A stretch of 64,000 bases of DNA from Tricholoma matsutake (taxonomy: Eukaryota; Basidiomycota; Agaricomycetes; Agaricales; Tricholomataceae), in the NCBI GenBank assembly GCA_026075535.2, contig AP026539.1, positions 3,472,001 to 3,536,000 of the forward strand. The letters are read 5' to 3'. The notes beneath the pieces were generated by a model. The model saw only the letters and a list, made by a program, of their open reading frames with translations, searched no databases and was not told the origin of the DNA. Numbering within the stretch: position 1 is the stretch's first letter; the number at the start of each line of letters is the position of its first letter. The position numbers and the translations under genes were made by a program. Positions 11,143 through 22,827 of this stretch are shown here, one piece after another.

Positions 11143-12406
11143 GTATCATATGGACATTTAGGAGGAATGCTGATCCTGTGGGTTGTCAGTTGTTCATTTG
11201 GATATTGATTCTATGTGCTTTCCTCCAGAGATACAAAGGTTGTTGTCATGCATCTCATCTTATTCAACAGTTGCCACAAATTTTTGTCAATTGATTTATG
11301 TCAAATTAGCTTCGATCTTTTGGAAGCATTCTATGCATAGTTTCCATGTCTCCCCAAATATGTCTGATTTCATATAACAAAAAATTCACACTGTCAATAA
11401 GTACAGGGTTCTTGATTGTGTGATGACAGACCAATTGAAGTGGCATAGTGGCACTATGAGACCCATGGGGTAGGAAAACTATCCCACATTTCATATCTTT
11501 AGACAGTGTAAAATGATATATTTATGGTATAATTTTCATGTATTGATAAACCCCAAAATGGAATAAATTTCATCAGGAGTTGGCATAAAAATCTACTACT
11601 AAGAGGAGTGAAAAAGAAGGCTTTTTCCTACATGAGGAAAATCACACATGTGTGGCACTGCCACAATCTCAGAACTATTGCCATACTACCACAACCATAT
11701 CACAAGAAAGGCATGATTATGTAACTTGTTTGGCACCACTTTTTATGTCAGCTGTGTGTGTTGTCAACATTAACATTCTTGTTACTTACCATTATCAATA
11801 CCGATATCATACTGCTTCTGCACCATACATGCATCATCATGATGTCCGAATCCCATAGTCATGGAACTGGTTACAGTAAGTATCAGATCTCAACATCAAC
11901 CTTCATTTAATCAGTGAGCTAACTGGTGCATAGTGGAAACATCTCCTGTGATTACCACAGCTCACAATTCCAGTTGCACTCCTATGATGAATGTCATGCT
12001 CTTAAAATCAAAGTTTACTTTGACTGTTGATCTCCCATCAGCATTGACCCATGGATGCTGGTCTTATCTGTACACAGTAATTGTCTAGACAGAGAATGGC
12101 TTCACATATGGGCTGGGGATTGAAGCAAGTGCAACATCCATGCTTCTCACAGTTTTTTGGTATATGACTAGATTAATTATAGATGGTCTCCAGTGGAATA
12201 TAATGTTTCCCTGCCTGCAGACTAGGATGTGAAACTCCTCACATATCTGTGCCTGCCTTAATGAGACCAATGATGTTCAGACCAGCAAGAAAAGAGTTTT
12301 GAGTGTAGAGGTTGAAAGATTTCTTCCCATGCTGCCCACTTCAACACCCATAATAATATTCATAAAACTCTTACTTAAAAGTTATTTTAGTATCACTAGC
12401 TTCCTT
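11143..12406. other. Non-coding, nothing recognised
   Basis: AT-rich sequence with only short random ORFs on both strands. It could hold the 3' end of the Plavaka element, but I found no terminal inverted repeat or target duplication. Confidence 0.5.
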
Positions 12407-15400
12407 TTAGAAAGCTATCTCATTAGCATTGTAATCGATGAATTCATTTACATGATAAGCCTCGAAAGCATCCAAAGACCAAACATGAAGAAAATTAATG
12501 GGAAGATAGTGAGATCCATAAACAGGAACAAGATGGGCACCCTGAACAAGTGAATCTAGGTGAAGGACACAACACAATTGTTTATTGTTCACATCAAGCT
12601 CTGGCTCCACAATCCACATCCCACTTTGCACATCAGGATTATCTCCCACTTTCTTGAACCACTCCACAAGTGCACAAGGATATGTTACTCTGCCATACTT
12701 GAAAGAGAAAAGAAGGTGAATGCACACCACACTCATCCCATGAAAACCTTCCTGGTCATCATCATCAATAACATATACACAGTCATGTCATGGTGCTCCA
12801 CCCTGCCACCTAGGGTTGCATTGTATCTGCTCCTGTCGCATGCCATGAATGCCAGAGGGATCACTAGATGCATAGAATGTTGCCAATGTGGAATGGAAAA
12901 CTGGAATTGGAGATGAAAGCTTGATTTTGTGCAGCTCAGGAATGCTACTGGCACCACTATCATTTGAGGAGTCTGACTGAAGTTGATTATAGATGAAGAG
13001 ATGGACTAGATCAGAAAGGTTTGACTCTTGTATGTGATTACCTAGAGCCAAGAGGTCCTGGGGGTAATTATGCTCTATGAAATTTGATTAGTTTAACTTA
13101 TTTCCACTTTTTGAAACCACATACGACGTGTGTGGGCTAGCCTAACATGAGCCATCACTCATTCCTCTTCAACAGGACCAGTGTCTTCATCTTCGTCCTC
13201 CCCCTTATCCTGATCAGGTGGTGGCTGATCATGAGGCAGCATATCTTGTTCAATAAAATCAGCTCGAGATGCAGCTAATTTATCCAGGCATTGATTGATA
13301 AGAAGCATCTGACCAAGTGCTTCATAGTGGCTTGATCGATGCCAAGGTTTCTTCACAGCTGACTTATGACGTGATTCAGTTATTGAGGAACACAGTCCAT
13401 TAAGAGCACCAAACTCTTCAATATTATAGCGATAGTGAGCAAGAGAGTGTTGGCGGGGAAGTGAGAAGCCAGTGGGCTGCACCCCAGTAGTACAAAAGAT
13501 TTCACAATGTTTGTGGAACCATGTGAGAGCATTGCTGATCATATCCAGAGTCTTTGGGTCAAAATCATTATGATGAATGAGGTAGCTAAAATCAAGGAGA
13601 TCCCAGATTGCTTCCACCATAAGGGGAGGAATAAGACCTTTGATAGCAGGTAGGTACACCTGCATAATAGTCAGTTACATTAGAGCCAGGGAATAATACA
13701 CATCACATACCTTCATAAGTGCCTTAGAGTCATCCCCTGTCCACTGTTTGAATCTACAGCCTTGTTTGAAATATTGAAGCTCTGGAAAGGCTGGTGTTGC
13801 AGCAATCCTATGACAGAGCCATCATCAATAACAATAATATACATCCAGAATAATATCTACCTTTGATCAATCTCATCCATGATGTCATCCCCCTCCTTCT
13901 TGCTGTATGTGAGGTAGATATATTCTTCAACCCAGGTGACAAGATGGTCCTTAAAAGTTCCTTTGATAAGTTGGTGAAGAATATCAGATGATATGAGTTC
14001 ATTAATATTTGCACGAGGAAAATCACAAGTAAATGGCTACTGAGCTGTCAGTTTCATGTGCAGATAGGTTTCAAAAAAAAAGTGCACATACAATAATATC
14101 AGCATCTATCCCATACTCATCCCATAATTCATCATCACCGAAAGCATCCAGCAGCACATTGGTATGGTCATGAGAACGGGGTAGACTAGGTGCATCAAGA
14201 TCTGAGGGTAAGGAAGTACATCTGGAATGTTAGATGTTTATGATTTAGCTGATGCTGTGTGCAAGATAAATGACCAAAGCTTACCTTGGACACCAGCCTT
14301 GAACAGTTCCAGTGAGCATTACCTGCTCAGGATAATCTGCAATAAATGGCCCCAGATCAAAAATTACCCAACAAAAATGCCCATCAGGGCAATGATGGAT
14401 GACAGGCTTAGTCATCGCAGGCTTCAGGTTTTGAAGAATAGCAGCAAGGGATGTATGATAAAGTTGGTGCTTGAAGGTTTGAAATGCAGGGTCTTTGTCA
14501 TATCGACAATCACCTATGAATCAAAGATTTAAAAGAAGAAGAAGATCCCTAATAGAGTTACTTACTTTTTGAGATTGCTAAGAATGCAACTGGTATGAGT
14601 GCATTGTGATGTGCATGTCATACTCCATTGTGAAGGTTCCCAATTAAGAGGTAGACTGGGTGATATTCTGTGTCTCCGGTGGCAATAGACACAGTTGTCT
14701 TGTCACTCCCAAGGATAATTGCAACATACATAACACCCGCTGTAGTAGGATCATCAGCATAAATTTGATCCTAAAACACAATGTCAACTCAAGCCATATA
14801 AAAATCAATCACACACATACACAACATTTAAAAGGGAAATTTGCTGACATAAAATTACTCCAGTGGCACTGACCCTGAGCATAAAGCTCAACATATGGTG
14901 TAGTATCATATTCATTGTTGAAATCAGGATTGTCAAGCAGGTTGGTGATGATGACATCAGGGTCACAATAGTAAACATTGTATGTCCGGTGCTTCCAGCT
15001 TGGAGCATCCTCAGGAAGTTCCTCCTCAACACCAGCCTTGAAGCACTTTCACGGGGCATCACCAAGTACAGTAGCATCAATTGTATCATAGATATGCTGG
15101 TAGTTGTTATAAGGCCCAAGATCTTCATGTTTCATCAGCGATAATGCCCATAGCTCCAAAAGACTATTGATGTTTCCCTGTGACATTTCTACTCTCCGAT
15201 ATAGAAGGTCGGCTGTCTTGTATTGAACCTCATCCTCATACGGTGTCCAGTCAATGTTGAGTGTGGCAACACAAGGTGGTGGAGGAGTGTTTGGAGGAAG
15301 GTAGTTCCCATCATTGCAAGGCTGACCTGAAATATTGTATCCAAATTTAGTTAGTGTTTTTCTCTTTCCGAGTGATAGTGAACACACCATTTAATATTGG

Positions 15401-15690
15401 ATGGTACATTTTTGCACCTTTCTTCAGTTGTAGGAGAGTTGGAGGAGGTGATGCCAGGTGGCATATTGGGTAATGAGTCAGAGTGTGGTTGAGGATCATC
15501 AAATGCTATCCTGTCATGCAATGGTGTACTTTGTGGGTGACTTGCATGAACTTGATGAGTATCTTGATGAAATGTATTGACATGATAAGTGAGGCCTCAT
15601 CGGCTGAGGAAGGTTGAGGGGCAGGTTGGTTCAATGCATGGGATTCTTTGTGGGACACCACATTGAGCTTTCTTCCCTCAACCTGGGGCA
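12407..15690 (-). pseudogene. Plavaka-type (CACTA-like) transposase, spliced and decayed
   Basis: A long minus-strand gene readable through several frames and introns. Recognisable in order: DWTPYEDEVQYKTADLLYRR (about 15270), ELWALSLMKHEDLGPY, YDTIDATVLGDAPW, DPTTAGVMYVAIILGSDKTT (about 14760), CPDGHFCWVIFDLGPF, FKQWTGDDSKALMKVYLPAI (across an intron), GFSLPRQHSLAHYRYNIEEF and GLCSSITESRHKSAVKKPWH (13460-13350), CALVEWFKKVGDNPD, GMWIVEPELD, GAHLVPVYGSHYLP and SLDAFEAYHVNEF. These fit the large Plavaka-like transposases common in agaric genomes. Introns with GT...AG ends are seen at about 13663-13711 and near 13800-13855. An in-frame TGA precedes HDCVYV at about 12790. TIRs were not found, so the element limits are open. 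Confidence 0.8.
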
Positions 15691-16257
15691 AACATCATGA
15701 AAACTCAAGGTCTCAAAAGTAATGAGCACAAGCTGAAGTTGGACTTGCAATAAGACTCAGGAACTATCAGAAACTGCAACAGCATCAGCAAAAAAGTGCA
15801 TCATCCACTGCTGACCAGCACCATCAACAAATTAAACCTCGATATTGATCAATAACCCTATGGCCAAAAACCCTCATCCATGCCCCTATTCTGTACAGAG
15901 TGCCATTGGGACTGCAGGTTTGTTGAACTTCTACACCTTCAACCTGAACTGCCAACATTCCTCCTTGACCACATTCCTCCTTGACCAATCGACGCGAACA
16001 TGTGTCACCTTTCCCACCTCGACCTTCCACCCTTGACATTGAAGCAAGTACTCCTTGAGTTACTGAACATTCCTCCTTGCATGGTCAACATGAACACATC
16101 ACCTGTCCCACCTCAACTTTCTACCCATGAGTCCATGATGCTGATGCGAGTATTTCTTGATTACTGAACATTTCTCAAGCTACTCGCACAGTCAACACAA
16201 ATATCTTCCACATTTTATCCATGACGTTGACAGGAGCACTTCCTGAGTTGCTGACTG
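15691..16257. other. Divergent intergenic region between Plavaka gene and 16258 gene
   Basis: 567 bp between two diverging genes, with imperfect repeats of a segment containing ttcctccttg...acc (about 15955-16215, several related copies of cctccttgac / tccttgagttac). It probably contains both promoters. No clear TATA box. Confidence 0.4.
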
Positions 16258-18509
16258 ATGTCTGAAGGGCAACCTCAACACACAACAACATACAATGGCC
16301 ATCCAGGCCAAGTCATACTTGAAGCGAAGCAGGTGAGATGGTCCAAGGAGGAGGTTGAAGTGGAGAAGGAGGAGAAGGCTGAGAAAAAGAAGAAAGCCAT
16401 GGCAAAAGTAAAAAAAGCTGAAAAGCATTGTCTAGTAAGAGTTCAACGTGTTGCTGCTAAAGAGAATGAGATCCAGGAGCAGGTCGAACATGGGGGCCGC
16501 AACACAGCATGTCTGGACCAAGTCAACCAGGATCTCTACCAGGAACATTGGTGGCAGCAGGCAGAGAGAGAACTCGTGTCAAGGCCCATCTTGCCAGCAA
16601 ATGACAATGACATGGGGCTTGGTGAAGCAGATGATCCTGGAGTAGAAACAGATGATCCACCAGATTTTCCTCCGATGTCTACTGTGGATACTAGTGAGTC
16701 TGAACCAGAATTTTTTAGAGCAGCTGGTGAATATGAATCGGATGGTGATGGTGACAAGGATTTCATTCCCAAAGCTGAAGGTGAGGATGATGAAAAGGAG
16801 TCAGAAGACGAAGATCTGGAGGCAGCTTTTAAGTTGTGGTTAAAGACTAGAGGTAGTAAGGGAAAGGATGTCATTGGGAAGACTAAGGAGAAGGAGAAGG
16901 ACATTGTAGGGAAGACTAAGAAAAAGGAGACGGCAAAGGAAAAGGTCAGTCTAGTATTATCATATCAGAATTGATCGGGACTTACCTATTTCATAGGGTG
17001 AACTCCATGCTGTTATCAATAAGGCTTGTGATGCTGGTGCCGAAAACCCATTGAACGAGAAGAAGCGGAAGGCAACTATGGAGGTGAATGGTGATCCAGT
17101 TCCAGTGCAGACTGTAGATGAGCCTGAGTAAGTGATCGATACTGATTTTTGGCGCATTCCAGGTCGGTTACAAAATCAGACAAAAGGGAAAACATGCCAA
17201 GGCCACAGAGATCAGGGGTTTGAAAGCAAACTGGAAGAAGGCTGTTGGCCTCACCACTCCAAAAGCAAAGGCTACTGGTACCACATCTCATCATGAGTCC
17301 TCCCCTGAAGGTCAAGATGCAGATGATCTTTTGGATATTGAAGGGGAATTTGCTGAAGATGAAAGTGCAGCTATGCTAAAGGCAATGTGTGAGAGGAAGG
17401 CACACTGTAAGTTGCAAATGACATCAACTTGTACAAAAACAGGGACTGCTACTACTAGCAATGTGCGTATACTTTTCATCAGATTTATGTAACTTAACTC
17501 TTGCTGTTCATGCTTTACAGATGGGTATTGCACTAAAGCCAGTTGAGAATCAAGTCCAATCACCAAAGAAACATCGCAAGCCGAAACCACGCTACAACAA
17601 CAGCGACCTTCCCTTTGAAAACCATAGTCAAGATCTTGCCACCTGGAGAAACAAAGTATTACCACCGATCATCGACTGGGCTGGTAGCCATGATGATACA
17701 TTTGCCGTTGGCGCTGATCCGAGCTTCAAGACAATTGTGAAGGAATTCTGGGACCAGTCATTTCAAACTGTGGAGCCCCCAGATGCAGTTTATGCAGTAG
17801 TGAGTCATTGAGTTCTATGTACTGTCAGACTGTCACAATATCTCCTCCCAGGCATCATCAGCTATTAGGAACTGGTGGAGCAGGATCAGCAAACGCATGC
17901 TTGCAAACCTTTCTCGCACTTTCAAAGGGGAGCCATTCAAGTCATCTGCTCCTGTGATCAAATCTTATGTCGAACATTCTTTGACTCATATGAACTTTGT
18001 GTACCATGACCCAAATGTGCATGATAGCAGTTTCTTTGCATTTTTGCTTACTTACTCCTAATATCTAAGATGAGATCTGGATCTTTCAGGTCGGATATGA
18101 TGATGGCTCTCTTTGCTCATCATTTGAAGACTATCTTGAAGTGGCCCCATGAAGATCATGGAAAACCTCTGGGGGCATTGGCGCTTTGTGCTGCAGCAGT
18201 GAGTGTCCCCATCTTTTCACATGCTAGTTAACATCCTATTGTCAGAACGAGCATGCATTGACACTCTGGAGTGAGGGGATAGCCCCAACTCCAGCAAAGC
18301 TGGAAGGGTTCTTGGAGAAACCATGGGCATCCTGGGTTGTGGCATACCTCATTCCCATCAAAACTCTTGTGCAATCGGAGTTGCAGTGGTCACAGGTCTT
18401 TGAGCTGGCTACAAGGATGATTGACCTGAACTCTGTAGATGATATTCTCGATGACGGCCCTGATGCTGATGATCCACACACTGTCATCACAATTTCTGAT
18501 GATGAGTAG
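16258..18509 (+). CDS. Seven-exon gene of unknown function, open throughout
   Basis: Start ATG 16258; stop TAG at 18507-18509. Introns inferred from frame and GT/AG ends: 16945-16996, 17114-17162, 17463-17520, 17800-17851, about 18000-18090 (donor uncertain) and about 18201-18245. No stop interrupts the joined frame, unlike every neighbour. The N-terminus is highly charged and probably coiled coil (EEVEVEKEEKAEKKKKAMAK), followed by an acidic stretch and a Lys-rich repeat (KGKDVIGKTKEKEKD). The C-terminal half is globular: NSDLPFENHSQDLATWRNKV, ASSAIRNWWSRISKR, MALFAHHLKTILKW, PLGALALCAAANEHALTLW; it ends in an acidic tail (ISDDE). The latter motifs recall a large family of hypothetical proteins in Agaricomycetes. 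I know no function for it. It lies head to head with the Plavaka transposase. Confidence 0.75.
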
Positions 18510-19588
18510 GACTTATTGCATGTAGTATTAGGAATCTAGGACCATTGTAAATGAATCAACAGATTATTCTACTACCAGCTAAATGAATTAATTGAGAGAT
18601 ACTGTCTGACTCTACATGAAAGAATGGCTCTACAGTACTTTTGTGATGTGCCACAAAAAAAATGGCTTCGAACATCTTTTATGCTGCTACTCTTATTTGT
18701 GATGGTATGGCAAGTGTGGCTGGTATGTTGCCATACCAGCCACACCTTGCCAGATGACCTGCGATTTTCCTGATGTACTTGTAAGGGACAAGTCAATGGG
18801 ATGAAAACCTCCCAAAGTTTGACCACAGTCCATACCAGGATGGTTTTCATCTTTATATGGGCATAAATAACACTCCTCTACCCTGGTTGAATTTCATCAA
18901 CTTTCCAGGGGTTTAAGAGTAATGAAAGAACCTGCCAATAATGTTTTTTCATCATATTAAGGATTTTGGCCAGTTGAATTTCTCCTATTTACAAAGACCA
19001 TTCATAGAATAGTTTCATCATGTATCAGAGTAAATTTCAAGCCACTAAAATACAAAATCTACTCGAAAGAAGCGAAAAAATTCCCCAGACCCCTGATGCC
19101 CCATCATCGTGCCAAGCATAAGCTAGTATGTCCTTAGTGACTTATGTAGCGTAGGTAGATATCAAAATAGTAACATAGTAACTATATAATCCATGCGACA
19201 CCGGTGTGACAATCGCATACAAGACAAATGAAGGTGGAGAGAAGAAGTGAAAGACGTGTTCCGCCTTCTCATGCTTCTTGACTCCTGCTACGCACAGACC
19301 ATGGTCTGGACACTTGATGGCACACGTCATGCTTACAAAGCCCGGACACAAGCCCACAGGCCTGATGTTGAGTCACCATCATCCTAGCATCTGAAGATCT
19401 GAAGACTTTATTATGTTCGAAGTATGGATTCAATGCAACTCCGATGATTGTTTAGTGGGGCCCAAAGTAAGTCCATTAGTAAGAGTATAAGTAGAACAGC
19501 CCCCTTCAGGAAGTCTGGGGATATCAAAGCAGATCTAGATAACAGGGAGCTTAGCACGAGACACGAGACTCATCACAATCCCGAAACT
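18510..19588. other. Non-coding region after the 16258 gene
   Basis: No convincing gene. It holds a strong hairpin (18708-18752) and is AT-rich until about 19130. After that GC and CpG content rise towards the host gene, marking the edge of the transposon-derived tract. Its last part is the 3' flank of the DUF2156 gene. Confidence 0.5.
18708..18752. repeat. Hairpin
   Basis: Arms tggcaagtgtggctggtatg (18708-18727) and its near-perfect reverse complement (18732-18752) around a 4-nt loop. It lies 200 bp after the stop of the 16258 gene. It could form in the 3' UTR or mark the subterminal region of a transposon. Confidence 0.6.
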
Positions 19589-20889
19589 CTATTTCATCAA
19601 CACCTGCAGCAACGCATTGACGGTACCCAGTCCCAAGCCGTTTTCAGGATAGCATACGTACATCGGGTGAGGTTTCGATCCGAACTTTTGCTGTACAACC
19701 ATAAACAGTCAACCATGGACAAAACAAACAAGGTAGTGACTAACCCGAAACTCGCTCCTCCGCAACAGCCCTGCCGTAGACGCAATCTTGTTGTATAGCT
19801 TTGCTAGCATTCGGAGTTTCCAGCCTGACAGATTTTGCACGGACTCCATCTCATCTGCTGCGCTGATTCCGAACGTTACGGTCAAAGGCGGCTGTTCATC
19901 GAGACTCTTTTCTTGGTGAAGGTCTCTGAGAGCGGTGTAGATAAGTGTCTCTGATGTTCCTCGCGGCGCGGTCAGAAAGGATATAGCATTCTTGATTTCC
20001 CATCCGTTGCCTTGTATGGGGGTTAATATGATGATTCCAACTACCTGTGGGAAAAGAGCAATGTCGGTCAACCGGTTCTTCAAAATTGACCGAAAGTGAC
20101 GTTGACGAACGTTTTCATGATGTCGCGCTAGCCAATACCGACGGTGATGGGAGTCGAGCCATGGTTGAACAGTTGTCTTTTATGCGAAACCATAATTAAA
20201 GAGGGTCTTATAACCGGACTGGTCACAAACCGTGGCGATCTGGATACCGGTCCTTGACTTCAACCAACTTTGAATACCATCCTCCACAGCGATCTTATCT
20301 GCCTCCTCCCAGTCTTCACTCCGTATCTCCTGTACCTCGACATGGTCCTTCTGAGCCCTTTTCAGATTCTTTTTTAGATCCCTCCCGAATGATACAGCCC
20401 CATCTTTCCCAACGGCATCGGGACTGGTGAGCCACATCACATGTGCAGGATCGACGACATCCTCGTTTATACACGTGACGACACACCAGTTGAATGGAGG
20501 TTCTGCAAGCACGCATTGAAGGTCATGGTCAACGCAGCACCAAACGAGGTATAGACCGAGGGATTCTGCCCACTCCCTGAATGCGCCAGCAGTTGGGCGC
20601 AGCGCGGCGGGGTGAGAGACGAGAGGGTTGCCCCACGCGAAGACATATCGATCTGTGAGTGAAGAAAGGTTTGAGTGTCAAACTGGATGGCTACCTACTC
20701 ACTCCTACCTTTTTGCATGTACCCCTGCGCAGGCAGGAAGTCGGACTCGAGAATTGGATAAGAGGGTCGCCAGATTTTATATCTGCTATTTTCCAGCCAT
20801 GCAGTCGCGTTGGACGAACCGTGGTGTGCCACAAGGTCCGCAATGGAGGATTTATCGAAAAACTCTATTGATGGAGGTGAAAGTAACAT
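19589..20889 (-). CDS. DUF2156 / LPG-synthase C-terminal-like aminoacyltransferase, host gene
   Basis: Five exons on the minus strand: 20889-20709, 20652-20231, 20176-20111, 20044-19745, 19690-19589. The introns are 56, 54, 66 and 54 nt with GT/AG ends. The joined frame gives 356 residues without a stop. Key regions: FAWGNPL, HVMWLTSPDAVGKDGAVSF, LKKNLKRAQKDHVEVQEI, PWLDSHHRRYW, VVGIIILTPIQ, TSETLIYTAL, TVTFGISAADEM, GWKLRMLAKLYNKI and a C-terminal MYVCYPENGLGLG. These match the GNAT-like DUF2156 fold (LPG_synthase_C, PF09924), which uses aminoacyl-tRNA in characterised relatives. The substrate of the stand-alone fungal proteins is not something I can state. No signal peptide or membrane segment. 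The start at 20889 was chosen because a TATA box lies just upstream; an in-frame ATG at 20991 is the alternative. Codons keep CpG, unlike the surrounding elements. Confidence 0.85.
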
Positions 20890-20920
20890 GGATAGAATGT
20901 ACAACCATAATTGCCCATAT

Positions 20921-20930
20921 CTTATATACC
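20921..20930 (-). promoter_or_regulatory. TATA box of the DUF2156 gene
   Basis: ggtatataag on the minus strand, 32 nt upstream of the chosen ATG at 20889. If used, it implies a very short 5' leader and excludes the longer start at 20991. Confidence 0.5.
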
Positions 20931-22318
20931 CAGTTGTACGAAGGTCACACTGCGAACCACAAGTTACAGCGCTTGACGCACCGTTTGACATGTGTTACAT
21001 CATTACGCAACAAACCCACGCGACCTCCACCTTCTCGGAAACAATCCAGGGTCTGCTCAACTGCTTGACAAGATCCTTGACAACACACTGCATGAGCCCG
21101 CTCTTCTGTGCCCGGGTCGCAGGTAGTCAGGCAAGCCTAGCAGAATGAATGACTGGAGTCACGTGTAAGCTTCGCGCTGAGCACAATGTATCAGTTTCTT
21201 GGCCGGCCAAGCCTAGCCAAGCAGTTACAAGTCTCCGCTTCCAACGGTAAGTGACAATATGTCCCAGCAGCGAAGGCGTGCAATACTGTAATTTTGTAAA
21301 TTACCGATAAATTACTGGTAGAATAATATTAAAAAATATGGTACTTAGCCTGCCACACTGATATGAACTACCAGGTGGATCCGAAGTTATACGGCATCCA
21401 ATGCAGCAGGGCGCGGAAGTGGAGGGAAGTGGGTGGTCAAGCGTTCAGGCACACTCAGGGCCAACTCAGGGCTATGAGTCCGCGGCTGTCCGCCCAAGCA
21501 AGTTTCCGGGATCGGACTTTGGAAACGTATCAAAAGAATGCGCCTAGAACGCACGTCAGTGGAGTGTCACGAGCCGTCTTTAGCTATCGTCCATCTCCAC
21601 CGCATGTGGCGAGAGGCTGATCTTATCGGAGTTTCAGGAGATGATTTTCTTATGGAGACTCGAGAGAGGGTTCTGATTTAAGTGATGATCGTTCCCTAGA
21701 TTTATATGGTCACTCTCAAGTCACTCTTCAACTACTCTTTCAAGGTTTTTCAAGTACGTTAACAAGTATGTACCATGCTAATGAAATGGCATTTTGATCT
21801 GTAGATCATTCGTTACAAACTGTCACTTCAGCTGTGCCAGTGTTTGGAAATGCCTAAACCGAAACAAGAAGTATGCAAGTAGTAGAATATACTAAAGCGC
21901 AAAACAAGCGCAAAAGGTGCTACAGCAAGTACCAATCACGTGAAAGCGGGAATATATAAAAAACCGGGTTCAATCCAGAAAGATATGTTTTCGCTGACCG
22001 TAATCATGCTTTCCTCAGCCTTTCCCTCCACTTCTGTTGCTCAACACCCTGTATACGAATCATAGACAACTACTATTGATGTGGACTTCAATTTCGGGGA
22101 AAGGGAAGAAGTAATGCACCGGTAACTTACGTGCCATAAGGCATCTGAGTCACTGAGTGTTGTTTGACTCCATTATACTAGTTCTTCTCAGGGCAAACAT
22201 ACCATCGAGCGTTTGTCATAAACACCCCGAGCAAGTATGATGAAGAGATGTGCGAGGATTTGAAATGAATACATCGAACTCACATTCGAAATCTTAAGTA
22301 ACATTTCGAGCTCAGATA
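20931..22318. other. GC-richer intergenic DNA with an orphan promoter
   Basis: No supported gene. ORFs here are short and unlike proteins. It contains the CCAAT/CACGTG/TATA cluster at 21932-21960 and a 19-codon ORF at 22006-22065 (MLSSAFPSTSVAQHPVYES). This could be the first exon of a plus-strand gene, for example with a donor at the gtatac at 22051, but I could not follow it further. Confidence 0.4.
21931..21960 (+). promoter_or_regulatory. Promoter-like cluster CCAAT, CACGTG, TATATAAA
   Basis: CCAAT at 21932-21936, E-box CACGTG at 21937-21942 and TATATAAA at 21953-21960 lie in one orientation. The next ATG is at 22006, 46 nt from the end of the TATA box. The downstream gene is not recognisable. 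Confidence 0.4.
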
Positions 22319-22827
22319 CACAAGAGGCAGAGCAATATATTACCCTGGAGAAAATGTTGGGAATGATGGGGAGAAAAAGACACTTTTTCACTGGGGAAAA
22401 ATAAAAGGAACCATCAGTAAAAATATGTTATTTTCCCACGCTTTGTCCTTTTGGTTGCTGCAGGAAAACAACTAATCTGTTTCCAGGAGAAAAACTTGTG
22501 AACATTAGGGGGAAAAAGGTCATTTTCCCACATATTCCCAGTTTTTTCTCTGTGGAAAAATAACTAATCTGTTTCTAGGTGAAAAAATTGTGGAAGTCAG
22601 GAGAAAAAATGTTATTTTCACCAGATATAGAGAAAATGTGGAGAAAAAGATATATTTTCCTCCATTTTCACCTGATTTTCTCCCAGGAATGGATGAGTTA
22701 TTTTTGCTGAGCAAGAGCCAAGAGAAAAGTGTGGGAAAAACAACATTTTTTTGCTGATGGTTCCTTTTATTTTTCCCTATTATTCCCAACATATTCTCCA
22801 GGGTAATATATTGCTCTGCCTCTTGTG
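22319..22827. mobile_element. MITE-like element with long inverted repeats
   Basis: 509 bp starting CACAAGAGGCAGAGCAATAT and ending with its reverse complement. The first 27 bp of each end match perfectly, and weaker inverted similarity continues for about 100 bp. The interior repeats ggagaaaaa / ttattttccc motifs several times on alternating strands. There is no coding capacity. ATA flanks both ends (22316-22318, 22828-22830), a possible 3-bp duplication. Confidence 0.75.

Noticed and set aside
11183..11858. Small plus-strand ORFs after the HET gene
   Set aside because: Short, no motif, no consistent frame; not supported as genes.
21967..21976. GGTTCAATCC box B match on the plus strand, possible tRNA
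   Set aside because: No box A at suitable distance and no cloverleaf; it lies directly after a TATA box.
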